From contig JAAUTY010000001.1 of NCBI GenBank assembly GCA_012031265.1, positions 62,001 through 126,000 on the forward strand: DNA of 64,000 nt. Reading direction: 5' to 3'. Below are positions 8,097 through 17,140 of the stretch, in pieces. Positions within the stretch are counted from its first letter, which is position 1. Every line of letters begins with the position of its first letter. Source of the DNA: Spirulinaceae cyanobacterium SM2_1_0 (GTDB lineage Bacteria > Cyanobacteriota > Cyanobacteriia > Cyanobacteriales > Spirulinaceae). The position numbers were made by a program, and so were the translations under genes. Below the pieces are notes generated by a model that saw only the letters and a list, made by a program, of their open reading frames with translations, made no database searches and was not told where the DNA came from.

Positions 8097-9346
8097 CCCA
8101 AGGCCTCGAGATAATCGCGGACGCGGTTACGGCGCTTCGGCTGCCGCAGCTTTTGCAGTGCCTTGGCTTCGATCTGGCGCACCCGCTCGCGCGACAGCTC
8201 CAGAGTGCGGCCGATTTCCGCCAGCGAAAAGGGCTTGCCGGTTTTCAAGCCATAGCGCATCTGGATAACGTCGCGCTCGCGGCTGGTGAGATCGGCGAGG
8301 AGTTGTTGCAGCTCGCGCAACAAGGCTTCGCGCATGAGTAGGTCTTCTGGCGAGGTTTCCTCGGTTTCGAGCAGGTCGCCCAGTTCCGTATCCTTTTCCT
8401 TGCCGACCTTGATTTCCAGTGACACCGAGCGGGGCACGCGCAGCAGCACTTCGCGCACTTGGTCGGGGGTCATATCCAGTTCGCGGGCAACATCCTCGGT
8501 GCTTGCGGTGTAGCCTTTTTCTTGCGAGAGTTTGCGCTGGGCTTTCTTGATTTTGTTCAGCTTCTCGGTGATGTGAACGGGCAGGCGGATGGTACGGCTT
8601 TGTGTGGCGATCGCCCGGGTAATCCCCTGACGAATCCACCAGTAGGCGTAGGTGCTGAAGCGATAGCCCTTGGTGGGGTCAAACTTCTCGACCGCCCGCT
8701 CGAGACCGAGCGTTCCCTCTTGGATTAAATCTAGGAGTTCCAGACCGCGATTCTGATACTTCTTCGCCACCGAGACGACCAAGCGCAAGTTAGCCTTGAT
8801 CATGTGCTCCTTGGCGCGGATGCCAGCCCGTTGGCATTCTTCCAGATCTTTGACACTCAGCTCGGCGATATCGGCCCAGCGCTGCTTGCCCGCGGCGAGG
8901 GTCTGCTTCAGTGCCGTTGTCTCCAGTGCCGTGGCGGCAGCCCAACGATTCCAGGAGGGGCGATGCCCCAGTTGCGACACCAGGCGGTCGTGAGCTTCGA
9001 TCAGCGTCACCAACTGCTGCATCACCACATCACCCTCGGTAGCCGCCTGGGTGCGCAACGCCAGCAGGCTGATGTGGCGCTGGATGCACTGCGCCTCAGC
9101 CACTTCCTCGTCGCGACGCAACAGGGGGACACGACCGATCTCCGTCAGGTAGAGGCGGACGAGATCCGTGGTTCCACGCGAGTTGCGCCCGGAGCGCTCG
9201 GCGAGTTCACCATCGTCAGCGATCACGGCGACCAGCTCGGGTACCGTGTCTAAGTTGATCGCTGCCTCAAAATCGGCAGACTCAGCCTCTGTGGAGAGGG
9301 GGATAGCCTCGATAGAGGCGTCAGCGGGGCAAGGCTTAGTTGGCAT
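8093..9346 (-). CDS. RNA polymerase sigma-70 factor, group 2 (SigC-like)
   Basis: 417 residues from ATG 9346; a longer open frame begins at 9445 but has no ribosome site. Region 1.2 reads TTDLVRLYLTEIGRVPLLRRDEEV. Region 2 reads KANLRLVVSVAKKYQNRGLELLDLIQEG and FSTYAYWWIRQGITRAI. Region 4 has the helix-turn-helix SLAEIGRTLELSRERVRQIEAKAL. The absence of a long region 1.1 marks it as a non-primary, group 2 factor of the kind cyanobacteria use for stress, carbon/nitrogen or dark responses. I favour SigC but cannot exclude SigB, SigD or SigE. Its stop codon TAG is formed at the boundary of repeat copy A. Confidence 0.9.
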   Translation of the reverse strand: MPTKPCPADASIEAIPLSTEAESADFEAAINLDTVPELVAVIADDGELAERSGRNSRGTTDLVRLYLTEIGRVPLLRRDEEVAEAQCIQRHISLLALRTQAATEGDVVMQQLVTLIEAHDRLVSQLGHRPSWNRWAAATALETTALKQTLAAGKQRWADIAELSVKDLEECQRAGIRAKEHMIKANLRLVVSVAKKYQNRGLELLDLIQEGTLGLERAVEKFDPTKGYRFSTYAYWWIRQGITRAIATQSRTIRLPVHITEKLNKIKKAQRKLSQEKGYTASTEDVARELDMTPDQVREVLLRVPRSVSLEIKVGKEKDTELGDLLETEETSPEDLLMREALLRELQQLLADLTSRERDVIQMRYGLKTGKPFSLAEIGRTLELSRERVRQIEAKALQKLRQPKRRNRVRDYLEALG

Positions 9347-9739
9347 AGCTCTTCTGAGTTGACGACCACGACAGGCCGCTGGGGTGTTGAAGCACCCGGC
9401 GAGCTGCCGGTGAACTGAATACAAACGAGGGTGTGTCCAGCTCATAGTGACGGGAAATGCACATCGCTCGTTGGGGGAAATCGGGGCACTCCGAATCTCC
9501 CATGCTTAGTATAGGAAGGGGGCTTCTCGCACAAGGTGACCTCGATCAAAGGCGCTGGCTAATCTTCGTCACCCAGGCCCGTGATTCCGCTGAAATTGAC
9601 AATCTGTGCGGTTGGGCATCCGTGATTTGGCTGAAAATCTGGCGGCAATGCCAGTAGGATTGCGCTGTGATCCGCGATCGCTGCTAGAGTAAACCAGCAA
9701 TTACTCAATTCTGACTTATCGTTACTGCGGGAAGAACCT
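9347..9739. other. Divergent spacer between sigma factor and carA
   Basis: 393 bp holding the promoters of two divergent genes. TTGACA occurs at 9596-9601 on the plus strand without a good -10 at standard spacing. I see no hairpin, repeat or small gene worth calling. Confidence 0.4.
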
Positions 9740-10870
9740 ATGGCGACGGCCCAGCCAGCCCTACTCGTACTCGCCGATGGCAGCCTCTATCGAGGTCAAT
9801 CATTCGGTGCGCCGACCACCGCGATTGGGGAGGTCGTGTTCAATACCGGCATGACTGGCTACCAGGAAGTCTTGACTGATCCCAGCTACTGTGGGCAGAT
9901 TGTGACCTTCACATACCCGGAGTTGGGCAATACGGGCGTGACGCCGGAGGATGAGGAATCCTCGGGGCCACAGGTGGCGGGGGCGATCGCCCGTAATGTT
10001 TGCCAACGTCCAAGTAATTGGCGATCGCAGCAATCACTTCCCGACTACCTCGCTGACCACCGCATTCCCGGCATTTATGGCCTCGACACCCGCGCCCTCA
10101 CCCGCAAAATCCGCGCCGCGGGTGCCATGAATGGCGCATTATCCGCCGAAATCCTCGACCCCGATGAACTGTTGCGGCGGGTGCAAGCCGCGCCAGCGAT
10201 GGCGGGCTTGAATCTAGTCGAGCGGGTGACCACGGACAAGATTTATGAATGGTCGGAGCCAACCGCTGAGCGCTGGGAATTTAGCCCCATCAGCGCGTCC
10301 GGCGCATCGCTCTTGACCGTGGTGGCGATCGATTTTGGCGTCAAGCGTAATATTCTCCGCCGCCTGGCGAGCTACGGCTGCCGTATCATCGTCGTTCCGG
10401 CCCACACCTCGGCGGCGGAAATCCTCAGCCTGGATCCGGATGGCATCTTTCTCTCCAACGGACCGGGGGATCCGGCTGCCGTGCTCAATGGCATCGCAAC
10501 CGCTCGCGCCCTGCTCGAGAGCCGCAAGCCGATGTTTGGCATCTGCATGGGTCACCAAATTCTCGGTCTCTCGCTCGGGGCCGAAACCTTCAAGCTCAAG
10601 TTCGGCCATCGCGGCTTAAATCAGCCCGCTGGCTTGCAGCAGCAGGTTGAGATCACGAGCCAAAACCATGGTTTCGCCGTGACGCCGGAGTCGCTCAGCG
10701 CCGAGGTCGAAATTACCCATCTGAACCTCAATGACCGCACCGTCGCCGGGTTACGCCACAAGACGCTTCCCTGCTTCTCGGTGCAGTACCATCCGGAAGC
10801 CAGTCCCGGTCCACATGATGCCGACTATTTATTCGCCCGCTTCGTCGCGATGATGCGCGATCGCCCCTAG
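9740..10870 (+). CDS. carA: Carbamoyl-phosphate synthase small subunit (glutamine amidotransferase)
   Basis: 376 residues, normal for CarA. The N-terminal domain ([32 protein letters not shown]) is followed by a class I glutaminase domain. The nucleophile Cys is at about 269 in [12 protein letters not shown], and the His/Glu pair is in [10 protein letters not shown] near the end. It hydrolyses glutamine and channels ammonia to CarB for carbamoyl phosphate, feeding arginine and pyrimidine synthesis in the cytoplasm. carB is not in the window, as is common in cyanobacteria. It ends next to a repeat-rich spacer. Confidence 0.96.
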   Translation: MATAQPALLVLADGSLYRGQSFGAPTTAIGEVVFNTGMTGYQEVLTDPSYCGQIVTFTYPELGNTGVTPEDEESSGPQVAGAIARNVCQRPSNWRSQQSLPDYLADHRIPGIYGLDTRALTRKIRAAGAMNGALSAEILDPDELLRRVQAAPAMAGLNLVERVTTDKIYEWSEPTAERWEFSPISASGASLLTVVAIDFGVKRNILRRLASYGCRIIVVPAHTSAAEILSLDPDGIFLSNGPGDPAAVLNGIATARALLESRKPMFGICMGHQILGLSLGAETFKLKFGHRGLNQPAGLQQQVEITSQNHGFAVTPESLSAEVEITHLNLNDRTVAGLRHKTLPCFSVQYHPEASPGPHDADYLFARFVAMMRDRP

Positions 10871-10880
10871 CGATCAGGGA

Positions 10881-11225
10881 AGGTGCATCCCACTTTGGCG
10901 TTGCGGTTCTCCACTCTGTGAGAAGCTGCTGCGCGTCTACATCCCCCGGCCCCTGCTCCCAAGCTGGCGACTGTGTACACATAACTCAGGATTCTGATTC
11001 GCTGAATCTTGGTCTGCCAAAATAGTGGGGGAGAAGGCTGGATAAGGCATTCCAACTCCTGAAACTTGCGCTTGGAGGGGTAGTGAACCCAAGAATGTGA
11101 AACCAGTGCATCACAAATGTTTCAGGACTTGTGTGTACACAGTAGCCCAAGTTAGGAAAGGGATTTAGGGTGTTGGCGCAGCCTGTTCCGTAGGAACGCA
11201 GAGTTGCCAAATTGGGATGCTCCCG
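10881..11225. repeat. Spacer built of dispersed repeats
   Basis: Three pieces recur elsewhere in the window. A 24-bp block at 10881-10904 is the exact reverse complement of 60614-60637. The stretch 10973-11073 is a diverged relative (roughly 70% by eye) of 31905-32002. The stretch 11160-11225 contains the small hairpin GTTCC-gta-GGAAC at 11185-11197, and its reverse complement begins GGGAGCATCCCA, as does 60559-60570. There is no gene here; short ORFs across it are repeat translations. Confidence 0.7.
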
Positions 11226-11302
11226 GTCAGGGAAGCTGATACTCCCCACCAAACCGGAACATTTGCCGTATACTATAGCCTTGTTCACACCTAGCGACTT
11301 CT

Positions 11303-11308
11303 AGGAGG
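11303..11308 (+). promoter_or_regulatory. Perfect Shine-Dalgarno AGGAGG deciding an AUU start
   Basis: AGGAGG ends five bases before ATT at 11314. No ATG, GTG or TTG lies in frame near it. The frame is closed by TAG just upstream at 11302-11304, which overlaps the Shine-Dalgarno sequence itself. Confidence 0.6.
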
Positions 11309-11313
11309 GTACT

Positions 11314-11688
11314 ATTCCTGAGCAACTTACACTGACGGTTAGCCTGCGAGGGACTCGCGAGGTCAAGGAGAATTACCAGATTGTGCGCCTGACGGGTTTG
11401 CTCGATGCTTTTTCGGAGCCAACCTTTCGGCGGGTCTTGGGGAATTGTATTGACAACGGCCCGTCCAACCTGATTCTGTCACTTACGCAAATTGATTTTG
11501 TGGACAGCTCTGGTTTGGGGGCGTTGGTGCAGTTAGTCAAGAAGGCCCAAGGGGCAGGCGGCAAGTTGCAAGTCGTGACCAACGCGCGCGTCACGCAAAC
11601 AGTCAAGCTTGTGCGCCTCGAACAATTTCTCTCGCTCCAGCCTTCGATTGAAGCCGCCGTCGAAAATCTCGAAGCAGCTGACTCATGA
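11314..11688 (+). CDS. STAS-domain anti-sigma factor antagonist, apparent AUU start
   Basis: From ATT 11314 the protein is 124 residues and spans a whole STAS fold: PEQLTLTVSLRGTREV (strand 1), RLTGLLDAFSEPTF, then the signature LTQIDFVDSSGLGALVQLVKKA with the phosphorylatable Ser in DSSGLG, and LQVVTNARVTQTVKLVRL. The first conventional in-frame start, GTG 11383, would remove the first strand. Such proteins bind anti-sigma kinases in partner-switching networks; in cyanobacteria they often belong to SpoIIE/RsbU-type signalling. Mini-RNase III follows 38 bp later and may be co-transcribed. The AUU could instead be a sequencing error of ATG. Confidence 0.8.
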   Translation: MPEQLTLTVSLRGTREVKENYQIVRLTGLLDAFSEPTFRRVLGNCIDNGPSNLILSLTQIDFVDSSGLGALVQLVKKAQGAGGKLQVVTNARVTQTVKLVRLEQFLSLQPSIEAAVENLEAADS

Positions 11689-11726
11689 TTGCCGGAGCTA
11701 GTGCGGGCGATGGGGAACGCTAAGTC

Positions 11727-12173
11727 ATGGCTGAGCCGTACGAGCCAACGGCGGTTGACGGGGGACGCGATGCGTTCCCCAGCCTAGAGTCACCCCCAGC
11801 TGCCGCCCTAGCGCAACTCTCGCCTGCTGCTCTAGCCTACTTGGGCGACGCTGTTTACGAGCTTTACATTCGCCGCCGCTACCTGCTTCCCCCCCAGCGC
11901 CTCGCCGCTTATCACGCCCAGGTGGTCGCCTGTGTGCGGGCCGAGCAGCAAGCAGCGCAGTTGCAGTCCTTGGCACAGCACTTGACTGCTGCCGAGCAAC
12001 AGTGGGTGCGGCGCGGGCGCAATGCTGCCGGACGCGCACCCGCCCGCCTCGCCGCTGGCATTTATCAACAGGCATCTGGCTTTGAGACGCTGATTGGCTA
12101 CCTCTACCTCGCCGCTCCGCAGCGCCTCAACGAGCTGCTGGCTTGCCTGGATTTTGGTGAGCTGACGCTCTGA
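11727..12173 (+). CDS. mrnC: Mini-ribonuclease III
   Basis: 148 residues comprising a single RNase III catalytic domain with no dsRNA-binding domain. Motifs are [21 protein letters not shown] (the catalytic Asp in LGDAVYE) and a C-terminal [10 protein letters not shown] with the second acidic residue. [10 protein letters not shown] lies between them, as in MrnC. The family trims 23S rRNA ends in Bacillus and has roles in rRNA and intron processing in cyanobacteria. The N-terminal 28 residues are variable. It sits just ahead of the rRNA methyltransferase gene, a conserved theme of rRNA maturation. Confidence 0.88.
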   Translation: MAEPYEPTAVDGGRDAFPSLESPPAAALAQLSPAALAYLGDAVYELYIRRRYLLPPQRLAAYHAQVVACVRAEQQAAQLQSLAQHLTAAEQQWVRRGRNAAGRAPARLAAGIYQQASGFETLIGYLYLAAPQRLNELLACLDFGELTL

Positions 12174-12329
12174 TGGCGATCACCCCAGTCCTGATGGCGT
12201 TTCCCGGTAACCTGGCTCTCGGGTTACTAGCGCAATCCACCGCTTGCCGTGGCTCTGTTTCCTGATGCCCGGTCGAGAAACAGGTTGGCGTCCTGTTGCT
12301 GTTTTTGATTCTTGCCAGAGGTTGTCTCC

Positions 12330-13244
12330 ATGCCCAAGCCCGATCGCTCACCCAAACCGAGAAAACCAAAACTCGCGAATCGCTCGCGGCGATCGCCCTC
12401 GCCGCGTCAAGTAACGCCGCGACCTCGGCAAGCTGCACCAGTAGAGCCGGTGTCTGATGCTGATGCTGATGCTGATGAAGAAGCTGAAAATTCTGACCTG
12501 ATTTGGGGTCGCCATCCAGTGTTGACGGCTTTGGAGAGTGATCGCCAGCTCAACCGCATCTGGATCTTGTCGAAGCTACGCTACGATCCCCGCTTTCATC
12601 TCCTGCTCGAGCAAGCAAAGACGCGCGGCAGCCTCGTCGATGAAGTGGAAAGCCGCCGTCTCAACTACTTGGTCGGTCACAGTAAGCATCAAGGCGTCGC
12701 CGCCCAGGTAGCTCCCTACCATTATCTCGACCTCACAACCCTGATCGAGCGTGCCCGTGCCAGCAGCCGCGCGCCGATTATTTTGGTGGCGGAAGGGATC
12801 GCTGATCCCCACAATCTCGGCGCAATTATTCGGACGGGCGAAGCTCTGGGAGCGCAAGGATTGGTCATCCCGCAGCGGCGGGCGGTCGGCATTACTTCAA
12901 CTGTGAGCAAGGTGGCGGCTGGGGCATTGGAGCATTTTCCAGTTGCCCGCGCGGTTAACTTCAATCGCGCTCTAGAAACGCTCAAGGAGAACGGTTTTTG
13001 GATCTATGGCACGGTAGCTTCAGGGGGTCAGCCAATTCATACATTGCCACTTGACGGCGCGATCGCTTTGGCGATTGGTTCCGAGGGCAAAGGCCTGAGC
13101 CTCCTCGCCCAACGTCACTGTGATCAGCTCGCGGTGATCCCCCTAGTCGGCAAGACACCGAGCCTCAATGCCTCCGTCGCCGCGGCGATCGCACTGTATG
13201 AAATCTGCCGTCGGCGCTGGCCCCTGCCAGGGGATCGCTCTTAG
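12330..13244 (+). CDS. rlmB: 23S rRNA (guanosine-2'-O-)-methyltransferase RlmB / TrmH family
   Basis: 304 residues from ATG 12330 with GAGG about 8 nt upstream. A basic, Pro/Arg-rich N-terminus ([20 protein letters not shown]) is followed by an acidic [14 protein letters not shown] tract. Next comes the substrate-binding domain ([16 protein letters not shown]) and the SPOUT catalytic domain with its trefoil-knot motifs: [37 protein letters not shown] and [20 protein letters not shown]. It methylates a guanosine ribose in 23S rRNA using SAM. The tails are extended relative to the E. coli enzyme, a feature of cyanobacterial homologues. Confidence 0.9.
   Translation: MPKPDRSPKPRKPKLANRSRRSPSPRQVTPRPRQAAPVEPVSDADADADEEAENSDLIWGRHPVLTALESDRQLNRIWILSKLRYDPRFHLLLEQAKTRGSLVDEVESRRLNYLVGHSKHQGVAAQVAPYHYLDLTTLIERARASSRAPIILVAEGIADPHNLGAIIRTGEALGAQGLVIPQRRAVGITSTVSKVAAGALEHFPVARAVNFNRALETLKENGFWIYGTVASGGQPIHTLPLDGAIALAIGSEGKGLSLLAQRHCDQLAVIPLVGKTPSLNASVAAAIALYEICRRRWPLPGDRS
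12455..12478 (+). repeat. TGATGC hexamer microsatellite inside rlmB
   Basis: TGATGC repeats three times, then TGATGA, encoding the DADADADE stretch of the disordered linker. In-frame slippage would change only linker length. Confidence 0.85.
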
Positions 13245-13393
13245 TGGTCAGCAATCCCGAAGACCAATGGAAAATCCTTGGAAAAACTAGGGAGAGGCAG
13301 TATAAAGTAAGGTGAAACTTGGCAAAGTGTTAAGGAATGTGAGGAAGGCGGGACAAAAGTGTCGCAATCTGACCTGCAAATCTGGGGACAAGC

Positions 13394-13687
13394 ATGAGAC
13401 GGTTATTCTCGCTATTTTTTAGACTGTTGGGTTGGGCGTACTGGGTCGAAATTGTGACGGACGTGCCCCGTTGTACCTATTACTTCGGCCCCTTCGATAG
13501 CCGCCGCGAAGCTCAGGACTCGAGTCCGGGTTATATAGAAGATTTAAAAGACGAAGGTGCAATTGGCATTCAAATCAAAATTCAGCAACGGCAGACTCCT
13601 GCTGAATTAACCGTGTTTCAGGAAGATGACTTGGGGGGAGCAACCGGCCGCAGGAGCCTCCCCACTCTTAGCGGTCAGATGTCTTAG
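13394..13687 (+). CDS. DUF1816 domain protein
   Basis: 97 residues with GGGGA before the ATG. The DUF1816 core reads WAYWVEIVTDVPRCTYYFGPFDSRREAQ and PGYIEDLKDEGAIGIQIKI. Family members are small cyanobacterial proteins, and some relate to phycobilisome linker (CpcD-like) modules, but no function is established. The last 20 residues are family-variable. It is a single gene between rlmB and a convergent aminotransferase. Confidence 0.8.
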   Translation: MRRLFSLFFRLLGWAYWVEIVTDVPRCTYYFGPFDSRREAQDSSPGYIEDLKDEGAIGIQIKIQQRQTPAELTVFQEDDLGGATGRRSLPTLSGQMS

Positions 13688-13779
13688 GGGAGCCGGTTCG
13701 CCATGGCTGCCACCGGCGACGGCGGCTTGCTTTCTTAAAGAAGCCAGGACTTGGCGGCGAGTCAACTGGGTCATCGGGA

Positions 13780-15105
13780 TCAGGGCAACAGGCGCAGCAC
13801 ATCTGCTAGCGTGTCAAATAATTGGTCGATCTCATCGCGGCTGATGATTAATGGCGGTGAGAGTGCCACGATGTCGCCAGTCACTCTGACCAGTAGGCCG
13901 CGTTCAAAGCAGCGCTGCAAGCAATCGCTGCCGCGTGCCCCCGGTTGTTCCGGCCGCGGCGCGAGTTCAATACCGGCGATCGCCCCCAGATTGCGGAGAT
14001 CGACGACATGGGGCAAGCCGCGCAAAGCGTGTACGCGCTCTTGCCAGTGGAGCGCAAAATCGCGTACCCGGGCGAATAAGCCCTCTTCTTCGTAAACGGC
14101 GAGGGTGGCGATCGCCGCCGCGCAAGCCAGCGGATGCCCAGAATAGGTGTAGCCGTGGGGCAATTCAATGCTGCCCTCAGCCGCCGCCGTCATGAAGGCA
14201 TCATAAATTCCTCGCCGCGTCAGCACCGCACCCATTGGCACCGTAGCATTGGTCAGACCTTTTGCCAGGGTGATCAGATCGGGCTGGATGCCGAAGTATT
14301 CGCTGGCTGAACTCGCGCCGAGGCGACCGAAGGCAGTAATGACCTCATCGAAAATCAGCAAGATGCCGTGGCGATCGCAAATCGCGCGCAGCCGTTCGAG
14401 ATAACCGACCGGCGGGATCAGCACCCCCGTCGAACCCGCCACCGGCTCGACGATCACCGCCGCGAGCATGTCCGCACCGTGACGGGCCACGAGTGCTTCC
14501 AGCTCGTCGGCGAGGTGCGCGCCCCAGGCCGGCTGGCCGCGACTGAAGGCATTGTGGGCGAGATCGTGGGTGTGTGGCAGATGGTCGCTTCCAGGCAGCA
14601 GTTGACCGAAGAGTTGGCGATTCGCCGGGATACCGCCAACCGAGATCCCCCCAAAGCCGACGCCATGGTAACCGCGCATTCGGCCGATCAGCTGGGTGCG
14701 TTGGCTGTCGCCGCGAATCTGGTGATAGGCGATCGCCATTTTCAGCGCCGTCTCCACCGCCTCCGACCCCGAGTTGCTATAGAACACATGGTCGAACTCA
14801 CCCGGGAAAAACTGCACCAACCGTTCAGCTAAGGCAAACGGCCCCGGATGCCCCATGCGAAAGGTCGGCGCAAAATCCAGCTCCGCCACCTGCCGCTGCA
14901 CCGCTTCGACAATCTTGGGGTGGCAGTGTCCGGCATTCACGCACCAGAGTCCCGCCGTGCCATCGAGGATCTGCCGCCCGTCGGTGCTGGTGTAGTACAT
15001 CCCCCGCGCTGCCACTAGCAGACGCGGTTGCGTCTTGAACTGGCGATTATTTGTGAAAGGCATCCAGAAGGCATCGAGCGGGGGAACAACCGGGGAAACC
15101 ATCAC
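13780..15105 (-). CDS. Class III omega-amino acid:pyruvate aminotransferase
   Basis: 441 residues. PLP fold-type I, class III: SNSGSEAVETALKMA (about 110-124), VIVEPVAGSTGVLIPP, the Asp in ILLIFDEVITAFGR (D253) and the Schiff-base lysine K282 in ITLAKGLTNATVPMGAV. The N-terminus DAFWMPFTNNRQFK is typical of beta-alanine/omega-amino acid:pyruvate transaminases. Likely donors are beta-alanine or other omega-amino acids with pyruvate as acceptor; the exact substrate is not determined. The GTG at 15105 is immediately followed by ATG 15102, and either may start it. It lies 55 bp after a thioesterase gene on the same strand. Confidence 0.88.
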   Translation of the reverse strand: MMVSPVVPPLDAFWMPFTNNRQFKTQPRLLVAARGMYYTSTDGRQILDGTAGLWCVNAGHCHPKIVEAVQRQVAELDFAPTFRMGHPGPFALAERLVQFFPGEFDHVFYSNSGSEAVETALKMAIAYHQIRGDSQRTQLIGRMRGYHGVGFGGISVGGIPANRQLFGQLLPGSDHLPHTHDLAHNAFSRGQPAWGAHLADELEALVARHGADMLAAVIVEPVAGSTGVLIPPVGYLERLRAICDRHGILLIFDEVITAFGRLGASSASEYFGIQPDLITLAKGLTNATVPMGAVLTRRGIYDAFMTAAAEGSIELPHGYTYSGHPLACAAAIATLAVYEEEGLFARVRDFALHWQERVHALRGLPHVVDLRNLGAIAGIELAPRPEQPGARGSDCLQRCFERGLLVRVTGDIVALSPPLIISRDEIDQLFDTLADVLRLLP

Positions 15106-15160
15106 ATTGTTAGTCCTCTTGAATACGCATATCCTGAATCACTGCGAGTCTCACCGGAGC

Positions 15161-15652
15161 TTAGCGCGTCAGTTTGATCAGCGCATCCTTGACGGCCGGG
15201 GGCAAACGACGCACGACCTTGCCGCTGGCGCGATCCACAGCCACCAAGGTCACGCGCCCGCTGAGATAGATTTCGGGGCTATCCAGCGCCTGAATTTCAT
15301 AATCCCAGTCGATGCGAACGCCGGTCATTTCGCGCATCTGGGTCTTGACAATAGCCGACTGCCCGAGTTGCAGCGGGCGATGGTAGCGTAGGGCGAGTTC
15401 GACGACGGGCAGATCGCAACCGGCCTGCACGAGGTCAGCAAAATCGATGCCGATCGAGTGCAGGCACTCGACGCGCGCTGCCTCGAGCCAGGCAAGGTAA
15501 GCCCCGTGCCAGACAATGCCCGCGTAGTCCGTGTGGTGGGGCTGCACCTTGACCGGATATTCAAACCAGCGCTCGGTCTTGGCGTGGAGGGCGTCGTCTT
15601 TGACCAAGGCCTGGCTGGGAGGGAGTTGAGATGGGGAATGGGACATGACCAT
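15161..15652 (-). CDS. YbgC/FadM-type acyl-CoA thioesterase (hot-dog fold)
   Basis: 163 residues from ATG 15652; a second ATG (15646) is equally plausible, and the longer frame to 15715 has no family match. The 4-hydroxybenzoyl-CoA thioesterase signature reads VQPHHTDYAGIVWHGAYLAWLEAARVE, with the catalytic Asp in HTDYAG, followed by hot-dog strands (LALRYHRPLQLGQSAIVKTQ). It cleaves acyl-CoA thioesters; in cyanobacteria the nearest characterised role is 1,4-dihydroxynaphthoyl-CoA hydrolysis for phylloquinone, but that assignment is not secure here. Its neighbours are phosphofructokinase and the aminotransferase on the same strand. Confidence 0.82.
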   Translation of the reverse strand: MVMSHSPSQLPPSQALVKDDALHAKTERWFEYPVKVQPHHTDYAGIVWHGAYLAWLEAARVECLHSIGIDFADLVQAGCDLPVVELALRYHRPLQLGQSAIVKTQMREMTGVRIDWDYEIQALDSPEIYLSGRVTLVAVDRASGKVVRRLPPAVKDALIKLTR

Positions 15653-15736
15653 TGCAGCGATCACACTACACCTCCCATTGTTAGGAATGGCGCGCGCGAT
15701 CGCAACTCCAGCCAAGTCTCACCCATAATCATCGGT

Positions 15737-16819
15737 CTAATCACCGAAGCAGATGCCGAGACCCCGTGCCGTTTTCACCAAGGTGTCTTGGAGATCAACC
15801 GTGCGGTATTGCGAGATCGCCTCGCTAATCGGGACACTCTCGACTTGGCGATTGCGCCAGACGACGAGGTGATCGAACTTTTCGGCGGCGATCAGATCCA
15901 CGGCGGCGACCCCGAAGGCTCCGGCCAAAACGCGATCGCTCGGCGAGGGAATGCCGCCGCGCTGGATGTGACCGAGCACCGTGACGCGCGTTTCCGCCCC
16001 ACTGCACATGGCGATCTTCTCGGCGAGATACTGACCAATCCCGCCGAGACGGGTCTGCTCGAACTGTTGCAGCTTCTGGATCGTCGTGCCCTCTTCGGTA
16101 CAAACCGCTTCCGAGACGATGACGATCGAGAAATTCAGACCGTTAGCTTGGCGATCGCGAATCTGGTTACAGATGCTCTCGATCTTGTAGGGAATCTCCG
16201 GAATCAGGATGATGTGGGCACCGCCCGCGATCCCCGCGTGCAGCGCGATATGACCAGCATCACGACCCATCACCTCGAGGATCATCACGCGACTGTGGCT
16301 CGCCGCCGTGAAATGCAGGCGATCCAGGGATTCGGTCGCAATATCCACCGCTGTTTGAAAACCAATCGCCATATCTGTCCCGCTGACATCGTTATCAATC
16401 GTTTTCGGGATGCCCACGAGATTGATTTTCCCTTGCTGAGCAATCCGCCGCAAAATCGCCAAGCTCCCGTCGCCGCCGATACCAATCAAGGCATCCAAGC
16501 CAAGTTTGTAGTAATTATCGATAATCTCTTGCGAACGGTCTATTTTGTTACCATCCGGCATGGGAAATGCAAAAGGATCGCCTTTATTCGTCGTGCCGAG
16601 AATGGTGCCGCCCATCGTCAATAACGACTCGACTTTGTGAAGCCTGAGCGGCATGATTTCAGGCGGATCACACATCAAACCAGCGGTTGCGCCCTTGATG
16701 CCAATTACATCCCAGCCATAATTGCCAACCGCCCGATTGACGACTGCCCGAATAATGGCGTTGAGTCCAGCGCAGTCGCCGCCACTAGTGAGGATGCCAA
16801 TGCGCTTTTGTTCTCCCAT
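15737..16819 (-). CDS. pfkA: 6-phosphofructokinase, mixed Gly/Lys active-site type
   Basis: 360 residues from ATG 16819 (MGEQKRIGILTSGGDCAGLNA); an upstream extension to 16912 is not family-like. Motifs are ILTSGGDCAGLNA, GGTILGTTNKGDPF, GIGGDGSLAI, PKTIDNDVSGTDMAIGF (catalytic TIDND) and MGRDAGHIALHAG. It phosphorylates fructose 6-phosphate in glycolysis. Gly in GGDGS favours ATP as donor, while Lys in PKTIDND is the residue found in PPi-dependent enzymes. Together they mark the group III enzymes, which I expect to use ATP. It may be co-transcribed with the thioesterase 84 bp downstream. Confidence 0.92.
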   Translation of the reverse strand: MGEQKRIGILTSGGDCAGLNAIIRAVVNRAVGNYGWDVIGIKGATAGLMCDPPEIMPLRLHKVESLLTMGGTILGTTNKGDPFAFPMPDGNKIDRSQEIIDNYYKLGLDALIGIGGDGSLAILRRIAQQGKINLVGIPKTIDNDVSGTDMAIGFQTAVDIATESLDRLHFTAASHSRVMILEVMGRDAGHIALHAGIAGGAHIILIPEIPYKIESICNQIRDRQANGLNFSIVIVSEAVCTEEGTTIQKLQQFEQTRLGGIGQYLAEKIAMCSGAETRVTVLGHIQRGGIPSPSDRVLAGAFGVAAVDLIAAEKFDHLVVWRNRQVESVPISEAISQYRTVDLQDTLVKTARGLGICFGD

Positions 16820-16950
16820 GATCGATCTCGCTACGATTAATTTGCTAGTATTCTGTGGCTGAAGCGGGCGCGATCGCGATTTTACGAGCTTTGATTTTAG
16901 ATTTATCCCCATGAGCGACTGATAGAATCTCGCGGGGATGATGCATATTC

Positions 16951-16984
16951 AAGCATTGCCGACGCGACTCAAGCGGCAATGCTT
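16951..16984 (-). terminator. 11-bp stem hairpin downstream of dienelactone hydrolase gene
   Basis: AAGCATTGCCG and CGGCAATGCTT form a perfect stem with a 12-nt loop, 157 bp past the stop of the minus-strand hydrolase gene. Flanking GATGATG and CATCAT can extend it. The T-run is poor, so the efficiency is uncertain. Confidence 0.5.
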
Positions 16985-17140
16985 TGTGCTGGCGGCTCAT
17001 CATTTATAGAGCGGGACAATGCTGCTTTGAGCGGGCGTGGAGATCAGCAATTTTGTAGCCTGAATAACAGCCAAGCACAGCAGGATTAAAGACAGCAATA
17101 TTGATTGACGTGGCGAGCTCCTGTCAAACCGTCTTGCCGG

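Noticed and set aside
10986-11288. Minus-strand 100-codon ORF after carA
   Set aside because: It lies over dispersed repeats and resembles the translation of the diverged copy at 31.9 kb only because the DNA is repeated.
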